Source of the DNA: Microthyrium microscopicum
Lineage: Eukaryota; Ascomycota; Dothideomycetes; Microthyriales; Microthyriaceae
Reading direction: 5' to 3'
Assembly: GCA_010405405.1 (NCBI GenBank)
Contig: MU004230.1
Location: 4,358,282 to 4,422,281, forward strand
DNA: 64,000 nucleotides
The position numbers and the translations under genes were made by a program. Numbering within the stretch: the first letter of the stretch is position 1; each line of letters starts with the position of its first letter. The notes under the pieces are model-generated. The model had not been told where the DNA came from, did no database searches, and saw only the letters and a program-made list of their open reading frames with translations. Of the stretch, positions 11,538 through 24,374 are shown one piece after another.

Positions 11538-14500
11538 TTACGTGTGCGCCTGCTTCTCTATATCTTTTTCTACTTCACCCGCCTCAAGCTTCTTGTTCTC
11601 AGGCGGCGTTACTGGATCTCTTGAAATTTCAGCTCTGCTGTCGAGCCCGTCGTCACTGCTCTTGTCCGCACTCATGTGCGACGCTGCGCCCTTTGCTGGC
11701 GCAGCTTCTTCGACTGTGCGGGCACTCTTCTTCGGTACTCGCGCGAGCCAGTATAGGAATAGCGCACCGACGATATTGAAGATGACAAAGGCCCACATGA
11801 TGCCAAAGTTGCGCCATCTGTCCTCATAGCGACTGTTGACCTGTGCCAAAAATGTGTTGCTGTCACTGATACTGCAGAAGGCGCAGGTATCCGTCGCCGC
11901 TGGGTTTTGGAGATAGCCACCAGCACTTGAAATCCAGGCCTTCATGTAGTCGCCGCAGTTTTGACCAGAGGGCGGTGTGAACATGAGGTATTCGTAATCG
12001 AGGCAGGTGACGGGAGCATTGGCGGTGCCGACACTCAGCATGGAGCTGGCGAGGTAGCTGAAGGGCGAGACATAGTACATGAATTTCCAGAAGCCAGGGA
12101 GGGCGGTGGGCGTGGCGAGGACACCGCAGAAGATAAGGATGAGGGAGAACATGAGATTGGCAATGTTGCCGCCTGCTTCGGCGGTGTCAATGGCGGCGAT
12201 GCAGAGATGGCCGAAGGTGGAGGTGAAGATTAGGAAAACCCAGATGAGGAGGAAGAAGAGAGCGCCGCGTTCGTGGACGGAGTTGGTTGGGATTGCGTTA
12301 TTGTAGAAACCGACGGGACTGGAATTTGTTAGCTGGGCATGGTGCTGGAGTTTTAGGAATACTTACTAGTACCAGCAGAAGTACATGATAACTGCCATTA
12401 GTGTTTGCCAAGGGAGTTCAGCAATGATGTTTGAGAGCATGAATGCCTTCCAGGAGTACGTCTTTGAAGGTCTCTCGCGGACTTCGTACAGAGCTCTTTG
12501 CACGACGAAATGCGGCATGAGCTGTTGAATGAGTTGACCAAAGATGGTGAACAACATGAAGATGGCGAACATCTGATTTTGTAGACCTTGGATAGACAGA
12601 GTAGCCTTGAAGAAAGAGAAACCGATGAAGAGTGCAGAGAATGTACAGAGGGATGCTTTGGCGTAGATGTAGTTGGGAGTTCTCCAGTATTGTTGGAACA
12701 CACGTCGTTGAACAGCAACCATCTGAGTTGTGAATGATGCAGCAAACTCCGAGTACGAAGCCTTATCCTTTTTCTCATTCTTCGCGGCCATGAGTTGTGG
12801 GCGTTCTGTCTTGATGTTTTGGAGCTCGCGTTGTACATCCTCATATTCTGGGCTGTTGCGCCAGGCTTGAAACCAGTCAACATCACTGGAAGAACCTGGT
12901 GCAGCACCAATGACTTCGAGCATCCATTCAGCGGGATTGGCATCTGGTGGACAAGGGATGCCGCCGTTGCGTTCAAAGTATTTGATCAAAGTCTGGGAGT
13001 TCTCTCCGATTTCTCCAAAGTAGACGGTTTGGCCGCCTCGCTTGAGGAACAGAAGTCGGTCGAATCGTTGAAACAGCATGGCAGAGGGTTGATGGATGGT
13101 GCAGAGAATAGCTTGGCCGTTCTTGGTGAGTTTCTCCATTAGATCGCAAATAGCCCAGGAAGTCTGAGAATCAAGACCAGATGTAGGTTCGTCGAGGAAA
13201 AGTAGAAGTTCTGGCTTGGCAGCCAACTCGACACCGATAGTTAGACGTTTACGTTGTTCGACATTGAGACCTTCACCAGGAACACCAACGACAGCATCGG
13301 CATATTCCTCCATGTCAAGTAGCTTAATGACCTCATCAACGTAGGCCAATTTCTCTGCGCGAGGAAGATGCTTTGGCTGTCGAAGAAGAGCACTAAAGTT
13401 GAGGGCTTCGCGAACTGTACTGGTTTGAAGATGTAGATCTTGTTGCTGAACATAACCGGTCTTGCGTTGGAAAGAAGTGTCCCGCTGCAATCCATCAACC
13501 AGCATCTCGCCCGTGACAACACCCATAGTGGTACGCGTGGCGAGAGCATCCAACAAAGTAGTTTTACCAGCGCCAGAGACACCCATCAAAGCAGTCAGGG
13601 TTCCAGGCTTGACCCAACCGTCGACATGATCGAGAATGACACGGGTTTCCTTCTTGATCGGGACACTGTAGCAAACGTCCTTCCAGGAGAATACGGCGGT
13701 TTGTTTCTGAATGCCTTCGAAAATGGTTGTTTCTTTCTTCAGAGCGCCGACGGAGCCTACTCTTTCAAGTGCATTTTCTTCATCATCTTTGCCCCGTTTT
13801 GGCAAGCGAGAGCGAGGCCAGACCAGCACTTCACCCTTGCTCTTCTTTTCTGAAACGAACTCAGCTGCAACAAGGTATGCGACCATAAGACCAATCATGA
13901 AAGCAAGCATGATGCCATAGTTGCGCCATTTGTGTGCATGGTAGTACGCAAATGATTGGCCAATATAATCATCACCATTGACTTTCAAGGATCCTTCTAC
14001 TGATCCGGTGACGGTGCAAATTTTGTGGTTTGGAGTCGTATCGTAACCCGGCCCTTGGGGAAGAACATTGGAGCACGAGAAATTGCGGCCGTGGAATTCG
14101 TTGACCATCAGAGACTCGAAGCCATAGGCTACAGGATCAAGGTAGTTGATCCATCTTGACCACCCAAGCATGTTCTTGATGGGAATGGCAAATCCAGTAT
14201 AAATGATAATAGCCAATATGAGTATACCTGCGGGAGCCAGAGCCTGGGACAGAGATCGTGATACCGACGCAATGAAACGGAACAGCATGGACATGACCAG
14301 GGTGAGAGTGAAGGTGGTGAGCAGGAAGAAGAAGAATGGGCCTGGCTCTCTCCGAAGGTTTACCATGAAGTACAGTACGACGTTGAAGAATATAGCGTTC
14401 AAGACTTTATATGGCAGATCCATGAGCATACTTGCGAATGCTTCCGCAGAAGGATGGTACAGTGCGTATCTGGCATGCTTTTCGACAATAGGCCGTTGTG

Positions 14501-16403
14501 CGTAAAGGGTAAGAATCTGGACAAAGTATTAGTAAATTCTGTTGTCAGAATTAGACTCGGTACTTACCTCGAGAGCGGAACCGAATGCATTCATTAAGAT
14601 GGCAAAGAACAAAACAGCGCCTCTTTGGAAGAAGCTGTTGGTATCAGGCTGAAGGTTATAGAAAACACTGCTAATGACGAGGGCCATAATAGAGTTTGAC
14701 AGGGCTTGGACGACTGTTACGCTTGGATCTCCCTTGAATCGTTGCCAGGAGCGCCACAAGCATAATTGGACTTGTTGAACATATGATAGGGTGAATGGAG
14801 AGCTGACGCGCCTAATGCTATTGTTAGCGCATGCTGTTTTCTCAAAATATTGTACTTACTGTCTCTTCGACTGCTGAGCTCGTCTCGATTGTTTGAACTT
14901 TTCCAAGTATTCGCCATCGATGGCATATTCCTTATCATACGCATCGAGCTCCTCCACCAACTTTGCCCTAGGGGCTGAGGCTTTCCACGCTCTGGCAAAG
15001 TCATCCGGAGTCTTTGGAACTCTGCTTTCCCATCCTTCACGGACAACCCGCTCTTGTGGACTAGTCATGGATGTCAAGAAATCAGGGACTGTTTGTCTAT
15101 CCGGGCAGTAAAATCCAAGGTTGATGAAATACTGGAGAGCTTCGTTGCAAGGTCCAAAGTAGATCTGACGTCCTTCGTAAATGACCAGGGCCTTATCGAA
15201 ATTTTCAAAAGCCGATTGAGGAGCCTGGTAGATCGAAACGAGTGCAGCAGTGTTCATGACGTCGGCATTAATTTTCAAAGTTTTACAGAATTCTACAGCG
15301 TTGGCACTGTCGAGACCTCGAGTACTGTTATCCCAGCACTGGAGCGGAGCGCCGGAAAGAGTAGCTTCGGCGATGGTTACTCGCTTGCGCTCACCACCGG
15401 ACACACCACGAACGTATTCGTTACCAACGATTGTATTCGCAGTGTGGCTGATACCGTACATGGCCATAACAACGTCGCGACGATGATCGGCATATACATG
15501 AGGAGTGACGCCTCCGGGGGCATGACGAGGAGCGCGAGCTCGAGCGGCAAATGTGAGGGTGTCTTTGACGGAGAGTTGTGGAAAGTGGACGTCGATTTCG
15601 GCAGTGTAAATGGCTTCACCGCGGAAATTCTTGTGCATTTGAGCAGCGCGAATACCTATACGCAAATATTAGCATGGCTTATTTCAGCACCTTTTCGAAA
15701 ATGGCTGACCTTGATAGTTGATATACGAATCCTTGTCTACATTGAAACCATGAGTTTCCCCAGAAATCGTCTTCAAGAAAGTCGTGCAACCGGATCCGGG
15801 CGGACCCAGCACAACCAACATTTCACCGGGTCTTACGATACCCTCAAAGTCTCGCAAGATGTCGATACGTCGTTGCTTGCGCCCTAGAAGAGTTCGAATG
15901 CTTCCATAGGCCTGTATCCAGATACTGCTGACTGTCTTTTGGAAATCTGTCTCGGCACCAAATCCGTATACATTCATATTGCGATAAGCGACACCTGCAG
16001 TGCGAAGCGGGTTGTTTTCATCTCGCGCCTGCAGGTTCATGAGCGCTTTCGCCCATGCCTTTGCATTGAAATTCTCGGAATTTGGATTCAATTTGGAATC
16101 TGGTCCAGCTTCTAATGGATTGTTGTCGATTTCTGAATAACTTGAGCCCTGCGTCATTTTCCGAGCCAATCCATGAATTTCTTTGTCGCGTCGCACATCT
16201 TCCTCGTCTGGAGTCCGAGTTACATCTTCATAACCACCCTCTGTTTTCTCAGTTGGACGCGACCGTTGGCGATGCATGCCAATTGGCGTCTCTGTTTCTT
16301 CAGCACCTTGACTGGGCCGTCGTGCATTGTGAGTGGTAGGGGCACCCGAGCGCTCCATTGTCGCGTCGTTGTTATTTGTGACTCCACTTCCAAGAAAGGA
16401 CAT
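11538..16403 (-). CDS. PDR-type (ABCG) full-length multidrug ABC transporter
   Basis: Five exons: 16403-15710, 15655-14860, 14811-14568, 14516-12367 and 12318-11538, giving 1554 aa, the usual size for fungal PDR pumps; introns are 48-54 nt. The order is NBD1-TMD1-NBD2-TMD2. NBD1 has the asymmetric Walker A of this family, GPPGSGCTT near residue 200, where Cys replaces Lys, a VSGGERKR signature and Walker [17 protein letters not shown]2 has a canonical Walker [14 protein letters not shown] near residue 900, a degenerate signature [12 protein letters not shown] and Walker [14 protein letters not shown]. This mirror-image degeneracy is normal for the family. A Cys-rich extracellular loop precedes the last helix ([13 protein letters not shown]). 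Such pumps sit in the plasma membrane and export fungicides, plant defence compounds or toxins; the substrate is not predictable. A 277-codon ORF on the opposite strand is a shadow. Confidence 0.93.
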
Positions 16404-18567
16404 GTTGGAGTTGTGTTTTCTGCAATTGCAGAAGCAAGGCGAGCAGAAAGTAGCTCTCGAGGCGGGGATAAAACTACACCGAGCGACAAAACAGCGTGGG
16501 CTCAGCTATCAATGAACTTTTTGGCATCCAGCAATGTTTATTTGGGGTAACCTGGTTCGAAAGTAGCACAACAGGGCTTCCCGGGCGCGTGGGAGCAGCG
16601 GGCCTGGGACAGGGAAAGAAAAGATTAAAAAAGGTAAGGTCCGAACGCAATAATAACTTAACAAGGAGCAAACGGTGACGAAGGCCGAGAGCTCAACTTA
16701 TTTTGGCGACGGATATTGCAGCACTGGTTAATCGGCTCTGCCTCCCATGTACTTGTGCTAGGCTGGACGGTCAATTTCCGAGGCGTAGCTGGAAGATGTT
16801 TTGAGGTGAATGGTGATGGTCGGCGAAAACTCCAGAGTTTAGGGACCTGAAAGGAACAGTCGGATGCCAGGAGATAGGACAAACGAGAAACAAAGGGTCA
16901 AACTGGAATGGGGGAGAGTTGAGAGTTTTGAGGTAGAGTTGCTTGATGCTTATGGGTCACTGGCCACTGGCCAGGGGCCATGATGCAAGTCAACAAAACG
17001 TTGTGACGCTCCACTGACTTTGGAGACACTAGTTCGGATAACGGGTATCAAGCATCCGCATCCGTGAGCCTTCCCTTCCTTCGTTCTCTACAGATTCCTT
17101 GAAGGCGTCGCTTAAGGGTCCATAAGTTATAGTAATTTTGTCTATGCTAGCTGCTACCAACGCCAATGGGCTGTTCAATTTCGGCTTCCATTGTCTTGGC
17201 TATCCAATCAAACTCGTAGAAAGCCGACAACTGTGGAGCCTCATTCTCTTTTGAGCATGTAAACGAGGGATAATTGCTTGGCTTTGCTGACCTCATCCAA
17301 GCGCATTTGTCTTCCTCTTTCGGCCTTCTAGAAACGGTTCTTGAAATTATACCGTGCCGACTGCCAGTGAAACGATCCATATCATTATGGCTCATTCCCG
17401 CCAAGCCTCTCAAACAACTGCCATGATACCCATATCTTCATACGGATAGCTACATCGATTGACCAGCCTCTAACCTGGTGATAGGGTCTCTGCTGTGCTA
17501 CCTTTTACCAGTTTTCGCTTTGTTCCCAAGACACTAAGAATGCAGCTATCTGGTCCAGTAACTCCAGTCCGGAGTGCCGGGAAAGTACCTACCTATACAA
17601 TGCGAATACAGGGCGAACCTTTGACGTTGATGATCAACTTCCGCGTTTCTAATAGTGGCAAGCGCATCTTCACTTTTCACGGAGAGAAACAAAACATGTT
17701 TCCGTCGTTGCCGGATGCTCCCATGGAAGTTCCTAGTGTTGAAACCACTAGTATTCTTAGTTTCAAGGGATTTTGGGAATATATCGAATATAAAATCCAG
17801 CGAGATGGTACTTGATTGCAAAACCCTACAACCACCCGTCGTCCCTAGACATATGATAATGACGGCACTTTTCTTGCCTTAAATCAGTCACTTCTGATAT
17901 CTGTTTCGGTGAGAACCATTGATCTGCACCAGATAGGATTGAGTCAGCATAAGCAGTAGGAATCCGAGATACGAGTGGAAAGCCGCTAGCATCCGCAGGA
18001 CGGAGCTCTAGCTTTCCCGAGCCGAAACGGCTGCTAGGGACATCTACGCCTCAGGATAAAAACTCTATCTCTTTTTCTCAGATCACGTCGAGTCAACTTC
18101 ACGATAAAAATCAAGACCTTTGTCCCAACGCTCCGGGGGCCCATGTAGTAGTTTTTGTACTCTTAAAAGTCCTTCCTGGACCCTGTTGCGGCCTGCAATT
18201 CGTGATTCCCAATCAGATACCATTAACACAAGCCCTGTAGCTCAAAAGGATTATTCAAGCATGGTCACAGCCAATGACTAGAATTGACCCCAAACCTCAA
18301 CCTCTAATTGCCAAGTATCCCAGAATCCTGAATCTGCACATCGACACATTGAGTCCAGCGATCTCGCTATCACCCCGCTAGATCTAAAGCCTCTAAAACC
18401 GTCTCCGTGGACTTACCAAGCCAACATCCAGTTGCTACTAACCACTATCTCAATCCAACGTGTCAAACCAAAGCATTCCACGGCAACTAAATTCTCACCG
18501 TCAGCACACAACCCGCCAGCCCGGCACATCGACATCAGCCTTCTTCAAGAACAACACCAGCAATACC
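16404..18567. other. Intergenic: ABC transporter promoter side and gene-free DNA
   Basis: The left part is the upstream region of the ABC transporter and the right part leads into the small membrane-protein gene. A 106-codon plus-strand ORF at 17495-17815 has no recognised domain and no splice partner. The words TGGCCACTGGCCA near 16970 form a short palindrome. No further gene is supported. Confidence 0.5.
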
Positions 18568-19041
18568 ATGTCCACCACAAGCTCCCTCTTCAGCCTCGGC
18601 CTAGCCGGCCCAACCCTCCTCTCCCTCTCCCCCATCGTCGTCGCCACAGGCGCCTTCGTAATGGACTACAACGAAACACACGTCTACAACCCCAACTGGC
18701 CGCCGCACGCGCGCTTCCACAACGGCCAAACAATGAGTATGGGCGTCGTCCTCGCCGCCGGTGCACTCTACTATACCTGGCGCGCACCTCTGCTCAACAC
18801 CACACCCGCTACTGCCTCATCACAGGCTCGCGTTAAAGACCATCTGCTGGGAGCAGCGTTGTGGGCGACGGTATATGGCTTCACGGGTCTAACAGCGATC
18901 CTGTATCCGGGAAGTAAGGGTGTGGATCCAGAGTTTGGCGAAGATACGTTTCCGCAGAAGTGGGTATTTGGCGGGGCGGTTGTGGTGGCGTGGGTGGGGT
19001 ATGCGCTGGCGCTGGGGAATGTTAAGGAGAAGGTGCTTTGA
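18568..19041 (+). CDS. Small four-helix membrane protein (DUF6640-like)
   Basis: Single exon of 157 aa. The ATG at 18568 is the first in frame; the open frame extends upstream only through non-ATG codons. Four hydrophobic segments are visible, near residues 9-29, 51-66, 86-106 and 128-147, for example TMSMGVVLAAGALYYTW and VFGGAVVVAWVGYALALG. Between helices 1 and 2 lies a polar loop, NPNWPPHARFHNGQ. The overall pattern matches a family of short fungal membrane proteins of unknown function that I associate with DUF6640; that assignment is from memory and unverified. Codons in the first half end almost always in C, giving a GC-rich third position unlike the neighbouring genes. No enzymatic motif is visible, so no function is claimed. 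Confidence 0.72.
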   Translation: MSTTSSLFSLGLAGPTLLSLSPIVVATGAFVMDYNETHVYNPNWPPHARFHNGQTMSMGVVLAAGALYYTWRAPLLNTTPATASSQARVKDHLLGAALWATVYGFTGLTAILYPGSKGVDPEFGEDTFPQKWVFGGAVVVAWVGYALALGNVKEKVL

Positions 19042-20351
19042 ATCTTGATATACGGGTTGGTGGTTACGATGGGAGAGGATTGGGTATTGGGGAAAAGTTT
19101 AATGGTGGTTGGTACGGGCATATACCTTACTGAGAGATGATGTGTTAGCTCTGTGGGGAGAAGGTTTGGAGATGCGACTGGTTGTTTGGTAACTGCGGCT
19201 GCATTTTGTAGCGCCGAATAGGTGCATATATGCACGAGTTTATTTTATTTCAAGATCTAGATTCTTGATAGGTTCTATAATGTGACTGATAATGGAGACG
19301 AGAGTCACATGTGCTAGAAGTATGATGCGTCTTAACTGGCGTGCTATTACCTCCAGTCATCATTGAACTCTACTCTATTTTCTTCCTACATAAAGAAATG
19401 CGGACAGCTCGCATTCGCAAAGAATCAACATACCTTGGCCTCGCCTAAGTAAACGAACTAGCAATCTACGTCATGGTTCAATTGCCGAGTCGCACACGTC
19501 AAACCAAACCCAGAAAAGAGTGAAACGAAACGAGGATATGCCTGTCTAGCGTTTGCGGCTCGAGAGTTTGAAACATGCAACACATGGAAACACAACATGG
19601 AAGGAAACGCTCGGGTCCAGGCACAAGGAGCTGGGGTACAGCAGCATTGCATGTGCTTTGAATAACCGGAAATCAGAGGGACGACAAGCAACAACAACCC
19701 ACCGACTTGACCACCAAGATGTCAAATTTATATTGCAATATGCCCTCAAGCCTGGTTTTGCAAATCTTAAGACAGGCCTCGATAATAATAACAACACAAA
19801 TCAGGCTAGACGAGATCGACAACTAGGTTCATTGACATGCTCCATCGGGCCAGTTGGCTGTACTCGGCAAGCAGAGCCTCTTAATATAAAAGGGCCAATA
19901 TAGGGAGGTACGCGAGCAAGCGATGTACGTATAGACGGGCTAACTCGGGATCCAAGAATAGCAATTGCATGCGTAGCGATATCAAACACACACGTCCTCT
20001 CATAAAAGCAGTGAAATGAAGATTTGCTAGCAAATTAAGCACGTGTTGTATTTTGCAACTAACAGTATCAAGACATCCTGGATCCAGTCCACAAAAGACT
20101 CCTACGCTGTGCTAAAGTACTTGTCTGCCTAGCTAAGCAGATCCAGGTCTAAAAATTGTAAAGGTAAACAACAATGGTTAGTGGTAGAGATATGCGGCCA
20201 CAGTCTTCCGTACCGGCTCTTCGACGGCCGATCGATCCATGTAAGGCATCTGTATCTACGCATCTTCCCTTCCTCGTCCGTGTTCTGGGCCCTGGCTGCG
20301 CTTTCATTTGCATCTCCCGAAGAAGATCTATCGCGCAACTAGGCCGAGATG
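19042..20351. other. Intergenic, 3' flanks of convergent genes
   Basis: The stretch separates the small membrane-protein gene (plus) from the 900-aa gene (minus), which converge here. It presumably holds both 3' untranslated regions. Short overlapping ORFs near 19458-19903 show no family resemblance. No repeat or RNA gene was seen. Confidence 0.5.
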
Positions 20352-23110
20352 TTATGTCTTGCGTGACTTTCTGACACCTGCGCCCCCTGCGACTGGTAAC
20401 ATGCTCGCTCGCCGCGCTTTAGGCTTAGGCGCGACGGGCTCGTCAATAACTACAGCGACACTTTTGACGCTCGGAGTGAGATTCAGCTTCTTAGGCGGAG
20501 GGATCCGGCTCTTGGCGGCTTTGGCTGCTGTTGCGGCCGTTTTGATGCTCTTGGTGGGTTTTGGTGCTGGCGCTGGAGTCTCGTTGGTAGTTGCTTCGGC
20601 AACTGCCAACTGTTTTTGCTCGGCGACTTCGTCTGGTAAGAGGGTGGATGCGAGGACTCCTTTGGCTGGCGTGCCATTTGCTGCCCCAAGACCGCGAAGA
20701 CGGCGGACAGAGTTGGTGGCTGATCGGGTTTGAACTCGAACGCGTGATGGCTTTGCTGGTGTCACGACCGCTGTAACAGGATTGTTAGGGTCTATCGGCT
20801 CTGGGGCTTTTTCATTGAAGAGCAAGGGTTCTTTTTCAGGTTGGCCTGTGGCTTCGTTCAGAAACTCCATGGACTCGCTCCAGCGAACACCTTTCTGGCC
20901 CGCTTCGACAGCCTTGGGCTCTGGGGTGGTGCCATCTTTGCCAATGACGGCAATGTCTGCGCCCCATTTGACCAGACGATCAGGGACAGATAGAGCAGGG
21001 CCTTTGTTCTTGCGAGTATTGCGACGCGTTTCGAGGACGAGCAGTTGGTTTTCAGTCTTGGTGAGCGACAGAGTCATTGTCTCGTTTCCGCGCACCGCTA
21101 CCATATGAGGTGCAGAAACGTTGGGAGTAGTACTCGCAGAGCGCGTTGTACGGGCCCGTCCACTTCGGCGTGGGGAGGGAGGTTTGGCTGGTTCAGCGAA
21201 CAAATCGTCAACTGATGGTAGAACAAATTCTGGCTCTGGAACGACTTTGGTTGGAGACTTTTTCAAAGATGTTGAATCCTCAGTAACACTCTGTAGCAAT
21301 TTATTGGGAGAGAATAGGTTGGTGCCTTTGTTTTCTAGTGGAAGCCGCCCAGGAGACGCCAGTGCTATGCGTACTGCATCTGAATCACGTCGATTCTGAA
21401 CCGACTCTCGCCGCGTGCAATTATCATCCACAGCGTTTGGTGCCGGTTTGTTGGCTTTGCTTGCGGCTGTGCGATCTAAAAATGACTGAAGGAAGGCCTT
21501 ATCTTCTTCCAGATGTTGAAGTGATGTAATTGTCATCGTTGCTGTCACGTCTTCTTCTGGGGATGGAGTTTCTGCATTGTCAATTTCTATCGCTTCAGGT
21601 GTAGGCGAGCTTGGTGCACCCAGGTTTTGTTTTTGATCGGCTTCGTTATGAGCTTGAGTACTGGGCTCCATGTTCTCCTCACTGGATTCGAAGAGGTCGT
21701 CAGAGATGTGTCGTAGAGGGGACATATCTGCTTTTGACTCGTCTTCAGTTACCACTAAGTTAACATTGACATGGTCCAGGGGTAGAGGTGCGGCGCTTGC
21801 GATGTGTTGCTCTGCTGAATCTTGTTGGATTATGACGGCTTTGTTCTCAGCAGATATTTGAATAAGAGATTCGACAAATGTCTCAGAGATCTTGTGGTCG
21901 ACGTCAATTTCCGGTAGCACACTAGTGTTACCAGAATCATCTTCGCTCTCATGTGACACTTCAACGCGCGTTTGATTGCTGATGAGTGATTGGTGGGAGG
22001 GTTGAGCGGAACAAGACTCGGCGACAGACATATCTATGAGATCGCTATTATCGACCGAGCTTAGTAGCTCATGGGCCTGTTGTCCTTCAACATGATCTTC
22101 CGGAACCGAATAACCTTCAAATTCTACGTTGTCTGGCACATTCGAGCTTCCAGGATTGTTCGCCATCGATTTCCGCCGGCTTTTACTGGGGTCCTGTGGT
22201 GAAACCGCCAGAATTTCGAGTTTTGATGTCGCCTTCATGATCTTATCAACTTCAGTCGCATCGTCGATATCCTTGGTAAGAACAAGATGATCAGCTTGTA
22301 TCTCAGGATCGCGTCGAGGAGTGGGACTCAGAGGGTCTGTTCCAGTAGTAGCATAATTATCCGCTATTGTATTTTTCTTCACTTCTTCCGCATCATTCTG
22401 ATCAATCAGCTCTTCTCCTACAAGAGCATCTTCTAAAGTGTCGTCAAGGTCATTTTTTCGACTATCTTCCAAATCAATAGCGTTAGCATCCATCATGGCT
22501 ATATTCAAGTCATCTAAAGAAGAGTTATCGATCGTATGGTCCGCGAGATGGGCTGATGTTGGGTTTAGGCTTTGGGCTCGTTTTCCTAGCGATTGTTAGA
22601 CACTTGAATCATTAAAAGAGCGCGAGCAGCCAGGAACATACTCGGTAAATAGGTTCCTCTCTTCTCCCACTTGGTCGCTACATATGTTGGCGAGGACAGC
22701 ACTCCTATGATACCAACAGCAGATTCTTCCGCCTCCAGGTCGTCATTTGGTGCGCCAGTCCGCAGCTTCTTCAATGCTCTTTGAGGCGACTGTATAGCCG
22801 GGATGTCATAAAGGTCTGCTCGATTTTGGGGCTGTACGGTATGTCTTCGACTATTTGAGCCAGAGGGTTGTGATGGGAAATTGTGCGCCTTCCAGACTTT
22901 TTTGAAGCGGCTATCTTCGCTGACTGGCGGTTGAGGCACACGTTCCCAAGCACGCGGGATATGTCCAGAGAGTGTAACTCTTGTGGTGTCTAAGGTCTCG
23001 GCTTTTGAGGGTGTCCAGGCAAGGTCGACGGCTGCTGGATCAGGTTGTACTTGTGGTGGTTGGATGTTGTTGACGCTCAGTGGCGGGAGAGGGGACTCGG
23101 GGGAGCCCAT
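20352..23110 (-). CDS. Large disordered protein with basic C-terminus, unrecognised
   Basis: Two exons, 23110-22642 and 22585-20352, join to 900 aa across a 56-nt intron. The start at 23110 (MGSPESPLPPLS) is preferred over an upstream in-frame ATG at 23170. I do not recognise the family. The N-terminal 155 residues are Pro-rich with a possibly ordered patch (SGHIPRAWERVPQPP, FKKVWKAHNF). The middle, about residues 170-560, is acidic and rich in Glu, Asp and Ser. The last 300 residues are basic, with RRSGRARTTRSAS, a possibly folded stretch around VRWSESMEFLNEA, and Lys/Ala/Pro-rich segments (AATAAKAAKSRIPPPKK) typical of chromatin or mitotic proteins. Many Ser-Pro and Thr-Pro sites suggest CDK phosphorylation. 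Nuclear or chromosomal localisation is inference from composition. It shares a 356-bp divergent promoter with the mS37 gene. Confidence 0.7.
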
Positions 23111-23466
23111 GGTGGTTGTAAACTTTGTGCCAGTCGAATACAGGGAATAGCAGCCAGCCGCGCAAAGCAAACGCTGTCGAGAATAATGTGGTCAAGGTAG
23201 GTTGTTTGGAAAGTTGGAGTTGGGGAGAGCAGTTGCAACCAGGAGTGCAGGGTTATGTTGGTTGAAGTAAACAAAGCCTACAACCAATCAACGAACGCGC
23301 TGTAGGTGCACGGTGAAATCTCGGCGCCTGTTTTAGATCTCGACTTTTTGAGGCTCGAACCAAATTTCTAAACGACATCAACTATCCAGTTGCAACATTA
23401 TTCACTGTTATTGTCTCAACTTCTGCTCGATTCCTGGCATTGATTTGTCGGGCTCACTCGCTCACG
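23111..23466. promoter_or_regulatory. Divergent promoter, 900-aa gene / mS37
   Basis: This 356-bp region lies between two ATGs pointing away from each other and must carry both core promoters. No TATA box or other named element stands out. Confidence 0.55.
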
Positions 23467-23886
23467 ATGGTACCTAAGCCTGTTACCGGTGCTGTTAGAA
23501 AAGCTAGCATCCAAAAGCTCGCTGTTGACAAGCTCGTTGTCAAGAACTCCAGCGTTCGCGAGCAAAATCCATGTACAACAGTCATGACTGCTATGCTTGG
23601 TACGTCCTACTGCTCTTCGATCTCATAGAATTGAAATCCTAATGTATTTCCCAGGCTGCTGGGCGTCCCAAGGCCAAGTTGCTGCGAATTGCCTGGCGCT
23701 TGAACAATCATTACGGACATGCATGGACACGAAGGTAATACCTACTACCTCGCCCAATAGAGTAATCGACAATCCATACTAACGCAACCGTAGGGCATTC
23801 AAAAAACGCGAAAGAACCCGATCAATCAACAACTATCCCAGTTCTACAAGAGTTTCCGAGGACCAAAGCCATCAAAGAATCACTGA
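23467..23886 (+). CDS. MRP10: Mitochondrial small ribosomal subunit protein mS37 (Mrp10)
   Basis: Three exons, 23467-23599, 23655-23734 and 23794-23886, encode 101 aa. The second intron has a perfect TACTAAC branch site just before its acceptor. The protein is a small basic CHCH protein: a twin CX9C pattern is formed by C-TTVMTAMLG-C and C-LALEQSLRT-C, flanking WASQGQVAAN. The tail (QQLSQFYKSFRGPKPSKNH) is basic. This matches fungal Mrp10/mS37 (CHCHD1 in animals), a component of the mitochondrial small ribosomal subunit imported and oxidised by the Mia40 pathway. Length fits the family (about 95-105 aa). None of the four paired cysteines is missing. Confidence 0.9.
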
Positions 23887-24374
23887 GCATCTTTGCCGTT
23901 TCTGTTTTGCATTTCGAGGCGTTTAGGAGGAAACAATCATGCGCTTAGGCATGCACGGGATCTTTTGGCGCATTTATACCCCTATCTGCTAGCTGGTGGT
24001 ATCGAGACAGTTATGGAGCTCAACGGCACCTTGGAAAGAACCGTCCAACTATATGCTGGACGATCCTGGATTCTCTTCACGGTTTTAGGATGTCTGCAAC
24101 TCTTCCTTGCATCATACTCGGATCACGACGTCGATCCATCATGAAGAAGGTACGATACTGATCATTAAGGATATCCATTAGATTTTGTACATTATGTAAA
24201 TATAACACCAACGACCACCAGCGATGCCATTATTGAACCTCAAATATGCAACTAAACTTTGAGGGACCGATCGATTTGCGCAAACCCCGACACACTTACC
24301 AAGAGCAAAGTTTGTTTAAAGTTTGTTTATCAAACATATCTCGAGTCTGAACGTAGGAGTCACACAGCAGAAAT
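23887..24374. other. Intergenic, convergent 3' ends
   Basis: This 488-bp stretch lies between the stop of the mS37 gene (plus) and the stop of the 732-aa gene (minus). It is expected to hold two 3' untranslated regions. A 83-codon plus ORF from 23893 has no family resemblance. Confidence 0.5.

Noticed and set aside
15054-15887. 277-codon ORF on the plus strand
   Set aside because: Antisense shadow of the ABC transporter NBD1, whose frame is confirmed by Walker and signature motifs.
17495-17815. 106-codon plus-strand ORF as a small gene
   Set aside because: No recognised domain, no partner exon and an unremarkable start context; kept as unassigned DNA.
18226-18300. tRNA-like A-box (GTAGCTCAAAAGG)
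   Set aside because: No matching B-box (GGTTCGANNCC type) follows at the right distance and no cloverleaf can be drawn.
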